A DNA stretch of 8,021 nt from Methylomonas sp. (GTDB taxonomy: Bacteria > Pseudomonadota > Gammaproteobacteria > Methylococcales > Methylomonadaceae). Location: contig JALSLS010000407.1 of the NCBI GenBank assembly GCA_026988195.1, forward strand, positions 1 through 8,021, written 5' to 3'. Under the pieces are notes generated by a model. The model was not told the DNA's origin. It saw nothing but the letters and a program-made list of their open reading frames with translations, and did no database searches. Made by a program: the position numbers and the translations under genes. Of this stretch, positions 5,564 to 8,021 are shown in pieces; the stretch's first letter is position 1; each line of letters starts with the position of its first letter.

Positions 5564-6541
5564 ATGCCTGAGATAAGTCATTCCCAAACTGCTTTTCAGC
5601 AACTTAAACTTTATATAAGTGAGCAGATCATTGGTCAAGATACATTAGTCGAACGTATGTTAATTGCCTTGCTTGCTGATGGCCACATGTTAGTAGAGGG
5701 GGCGCCAGGGCTTGCAAAAACGCGAGCCATTAATGTTTTAAGTAAAGGGATAGAGGCTGACTTTCATCGAGTTCAATTTACCCCAGACTTATTACCTGCT
5801 GACTTAACGGGTACTGAGATTTATCGACCCCAACAAGGTTCTTTTGAATTTCAAAAAGGGCCTTTATTTCATAACTTAGTCTTAGCCGATGAAATCAACC
5901 GTTCTCCAGCCAAAGTACAAGCCGCTTTACTGGAAGCCATGGCAGAAAGACAAATTACCGTAGGGAGCATGACTTACCCTTTGCCAGAACTCTTTATGGT
6001 AATGGCAACCCAAAACCCGATTGAACAAGAAGGAACTTACCCTTTACCTGAAGCACAGTTAGATCGATTTTTGTTACATGTTTCGGTTGATTACCCAAAG
6101 GCGGAGCATGAAAAAGCTATTTTGCATCTTGCCAGAGCAGAAGCAAAAGGCAGCTTTAAACAAAAAAATGATTTTCAAGCGATTAGCCAACAAGCTGTAC
6201 TAACTGCACGAGATGAAGTGTTAGATATTCATATGGCAGAGAGCTTAGAAGAATATTTATTACAAATTATCTTGGCTACCCGTAACCCTGAAGCTTATGG
6301 AAAAGATTTAGCGGCTTGGCTACAGTATGGCGCCAGCCCAAGGGCCAGTATTGCTTTAGACCGTTGTTCCAGAGCAAAAGCTTGGTTACAGCAACGAGAT
6401 TATGTGGGGCCAGAAGATATTCAGGATATGGCTTTTGACGTATTGCGACATCGTTTGATTTTATCTTATGAAGCTGAGGCAGAGGGGATTACGACTGACC
6501 ATTTTATTAAAGAGTTAATCTCTAGAATTGCTGTGCCATAA
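5564..6541 (+). CDS. MoxR-family AAA+ ATPase
   Basis: 325 residues, the usual length. Walker A is GAPGLAKT (46-53), the MoxR-specific form. Walker B is LVLADE (105-110) followed by INRSP. Sensor 1 is ATQNP (148-152) and then EQEGTYPLPEAQLDRF (154-169), with R168 in the arginine-finger region. Sensor 2 is SPRAS (258-262) in the C-terminal lid. All ATPase residues are intact. MoxR proteins act as cytoplasmic hexameric chaperones that, with von Willebrand factor A partners, assemble or activate client complexes. The DUF58 gene starts directly after its stop (TAAATG), so the two are co-expressed. The neighbours point to the general Bat-type cluster and not to the methanol dehydrogenase mxa cluster, which would carry mxaFJGI upstream. 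Confidence 0.95.
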   Translation: MPEISHSQTAFQQLKLYISEQIIGQDTLVERMLIALLADGHMLVEGAPGLAKTRAINVLSKGIEADFHRVQFTPDLLPADLTGTEIYRPQQGSFEFQKGPLFHNLVLADEINRSPAKVQAALLEAMAERQITVGSMTYPLPELFMVMATQNPIEQEGTYPLPEAQLDRFLLHVSVDYPKAEHEKAILHLARAEAKGSFKQKNDFQAISQQAVLTARDEVLDIHMAESLEEYLLQIILATRNPEAYGKDLAAWLQYGASPRASIALDRCSRAKAWLQQRDYVGPEDIQDMAFDVLRHRLILSYEAEAEGITTDHFIKELISRIAVP

Positions 6542-7426
6542 ATGAATACAACGGAAAATAGCCTGGTTTCTGTGCAGTTAAAAACATTAGTTAATTTAGC
6601 AAAACCAGCCTCATTACTTAAATTACACCATTCGGCTATTCGTTCTAGCCAAAGTGGAGGGTATGTCTCGCGCTTTAAAGGGCGAGGGATGGAGTTTGAT
6701 GAAGCCAGGCTTTATCAGCCAGGTGATGATATTCGCAGTATAGATTGGCGGGTTACCGCAAGAACAGGGAAAACCCACACCAAAGTGTTTCGAGAGGAGC
6801 GTGAACGCCCCGTCTTTATCTCTGTTGATGATCGCCCTGCTATGCATTTTGCTACGCGCGGCGTTTTTAAATCAGTGCAAGCAGCAAAAGTGGCAGCCTT
6901 ATTAGCATGGACAGCACAATACAAAGGTGATCGTATTGGGGGGCAAGTGTATACGGATTCGGTTTGTCAGGAAGTTAAACCACAAAATGGTAAACATGCG
7001 GTCTTACGTTTTTTTAATGCATTAACTCATGCAAGGTCTGCCGTTAAGCAAAATATTACTTTAGACAAAACCTTAGCACGATTGATTCAGCATGCTAGAC
7101 CCGGTAGCTTGGTTTATATTATTAGTGATTTTAGAGGCTTAAATCAAAAATCAGAAAATCATTTGTCTAAATTATCCAGACATTGTGATGTTGTGCTAAT
7201 CCATATTTATGATCAACTGGAAAGTCATTTGCCAGCAAAAGGACGTTATCGGTTTACTGATGAACAACGTGAAGTGGTGATAGATACAGGAGATAAGCAA
7301 CGACTATTAAGTTACCAGCAGCAATATCAACAACGCTTACAATATTTACAAGATACCGCTAAAAAATTAGGGCTGCTGTTTTTTCAATGTAGTACAACGG
7401 ACGACCCTATAGAGGTTTTACGCTAA
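6542..7426 (+). CDS. DUF58 domain protein (MoxR partner)
   Basis: 294 residues. The family signature runs from RGMEFDEARLYQPG (48-61) into DDIRSIDWR (62-70) and then KVFREERERP (81-90). A von Willebrand A-like fold follows: VFISVDDRPAM at 91-101 takes the place of the metal-site loop, and IISDF at 193-197 the second acidic position. D96 is kept, but the usual DxSxS serines are absent, so a full metal-dependent adhesion site is doubtful. DUF58 proteins are typically encoded next to MoxR ATPases and are thought to be their adaptors or clients. There is no signal peptide or membrane span, so it is cytoplasmic. No clear Shine-Dalgarno sequence precedes the start, consistent with coupling to the MoxR stop. 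The stop shares its last A with the next ATG (TAATG). Confidence 0.93.
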   Translation: MNTTENSLVSVQLKTLVNLAKPASLLKLHHSAIRSSQSGGYVSRFKGRGMEFDEARLYQPGDDIRSIDWRVTARTGKTHTKVFREERERPVFISVDDRPAMHFATRGVFKSVQAAKVAALLAWTAQYKGDRIGGQVYTDSVCQEVKPQNGKHAVLRFFNALTHARSAVKQNITLDKTLARLIQHARPGSLVYIISDFRGLNQKSENHLSKLSRHCDVVLIHIYDQLESHLPAKGRYRFTDEQREVVIDTGDKQRLLSYQQQYQQRLQYLQDTAKKLGLLFFQCSTTDDPIEVLR

Positions 7427-7890
7427 TGGAACCTCAAAAGTTACCGCTTAGAGATATTCATTTACCCGATGTGATTGGCTGGTGGCCACCTGCAATAGGC
7501 TGGTGGATATTGCTGGTATTAATTCCTTTGTTTTTTTGGTTAATGGCTTGGGCTTTTAAGCGAATGACCCGAAAAACAGCGGTTAAAACGGCTAAAAAGT
7601 TATTATTAAGGCTAAAGCAAGATGATAGCTTAGAAGAAAAAGATAAATTGATTGCCCTATCAAAACTGCTTCGTCGTGTCGCCATTAGCCAGACAGCTAG
7701 AGCAGAATCGGCGAGTTTAACGGGGCTTGATTGGCTGGAATATCTCGATAACTCAGTTAAAGGAAAGCCTTTTAGTCAAGGTGTGGGTAAAGTTCTAGCG
7801 GAAGCTCATTATCAAAACAAGCTACCCGCCGATTTAGATATCCCCGCAATTATCGCTTTATGTGAAACCTGGCTTAAAGCGCAAAAATGA
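7426..7890 (+). CDS. DUF4381 membrane protein of the MoxR/Bat cluster
   Basis: 154 residues. It opens with the DUF4381 signature LRDIHLPDVIGWWPPAIGWW (8-27), then a single membrane span at about 24-45. A basic stretch (KRMTRK) sets the rest in the cytoplasm as a helical domain. In gammaproteobacterial MoxR clusters this small protein stands between DUF58 and the von Willebrand A proteins and probably anchors or organises the complex at the inner membrane; no activity is known. AGAGG at 7411-7415 is about 10 nt upstream and the start overlaps the DUF58 stop by one base. Its own stop overlaps a further ATG (ATGA, 7887-7890), the arrangement expected before another operon gene. Confidence 0.92.
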   Translation: MEPQKLPLRDIHLPDVIGWWPPAIGWWILLVLIPLFFWLMAWAFKRMTRKTAVKTAKKLLLRLKQDDSLEEKDKLIALSKLLRRVAISQTARAESASLTGLDWLEYLDNSVKGKPFSQGVGKVLAEAHYQNKLPADLDIPAIIALCETWLKAQK

Positions 7891-7958
7891 TAAGTATATG
7901 GCCTATAAAAGCATTCACACGACCAAGGAACGAGGATTTTATTAAGCCCAAAAATTAA
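7887..7958 (+). pseudogene. Possible remnant start of the next bat-type gene
   Basis: ATG at 7887 overlaps the DUF4381 stop (ATGA) and opens a frame beginning MISIWP that ends at TAA (7956-7958) after 23 codons. Von Willebrand A proteins that follow DUF4381 usually begin with a few residues, an aromatic-WP segment and then a leucine/proline-rich membrane span. The first six residues fit that, but the following IKAFTRPRNEDF does not. It may be the truncated beginning of such a gene broken by the repeat to its right, or a chance frame. Confidence 0.25.
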
Positions 7959-7983
7959 GCATGTGCTGAGGTAATCGTTCACC

Positions 7984-8021
7984 TCCCCCTTTGAAAAAGG
8001 GGGATTGAGGGGGATTTGTCT
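7984..8021. repeat. G/C-tract inverted-repeat element, cut by the window edge
   Basis: TCCCCCTTT (7984-7992) pairs perfectly with AAAGGGGGA (7996-8004) around a GAA loop. ATTGA and another GGGGG run (8009-8013) follow. A 5-bp GAGGT/ACCTC pair (7968-7972, 7981-7985) lies just left. There is no T tract on the plus strand, so it is not a standard terminator. I recall this CCCCCTTT...AAGGGGGATTGAGGGGGATTT pattern as a dispersed repeat in many unrelated bacterial genomes; copy number here cannot be checked. Confidence 0.6.

Noticed and set aside
6623..6924. Minus-strand open frames inside the DUF58 gene
   Set aside because: Shadows of a gene with a clear family signature; no starts or domains of their own. 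The same holds for the antisense frames at 2514-2696, 2950-3240, 3732-3977 and 7458-7685.
5564..7890. Methanol dehydrogenase maturation (mxaR/mxaS) cluster
   Set aside because: No mxaFJGI upstream, and a DUF4381 gene follows DUF58, which is the order of the general MoxR/Bat cluster.

Overview
The window looks like chromosomal DNA from an AT-rich gammaproteobacterium. A compact operon carries DUF4124, YbbO-type SDR, CPXCG and POT genes, and a MoxR/DUF58/DUF4381 operon follows. A MetF-like gene and the codon usage would fit a methylotroph of the Methylococcales type, but no diagnostic gene is present, so that placement is a guess.

Left part (1-1140): what looks like the C-terminal end of an upstream gene, closed by a clear intrinsic terminator, then about 1 kb with almost no conventional coding. 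This stretch holds three unusual things. The first is an inverted-repeat element (366-473) with a perfect 9-bp hairpin inside. The second is a 42-residue single-span membrane protein on the minus strand (542-670) with a strong ribosome binding site. The third is a 161-bp near-perfect palindrome (818-978) preceded by two smaller hairpins. The two longest open frames here (667-984 minus, 803-1009 plus) are mostly readings of the two faces of that palindrome, so I do not call them genes.

Middle (1141-2484): a compact methylenetetrahydrofolate-reductase-like gene on the plus strand. Convergent to it is a small exported helical protein of unknown function on the minus strand, with its own extended -10 promoter and terminator.

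Minus-strand operon (5453 down to 2485): POT-family peptide transporter, secreted DUF4124 protein, YbbO-like short-chain dehydrogenase and CPXCG zinc-ribbon protein. The last three are joined by 1-nt stop/start overlaps and the first two are 25 nt apart, so one transcript is likely.

Plus-strand operon (5564 to the right edge): MoxR AAA+ ATPase, DUF58 protein and DUF4381 membrane protein, abutting or overlapping. This is the front half of the widespread MoxR/Bat envelope-associated chaperone cluster. The expected next gene, a von Willebrand factor A protein, does not appear. An ATGA-overlapping start begins a frame that stops after 23 codons, and a G/C-tract inverted-repeat element of a type scattered in many bacterial genomes follows. 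The operon may be cut or displaced by that repeat at the window edge.

Most noteworthy: the 161-bp palindrome. All 12 differences between its aligned arms are transitions, and 9 of the 12 keep pairing as G-U in a plus-strand transcript. It also lies beside an undescribed small membrane protein.
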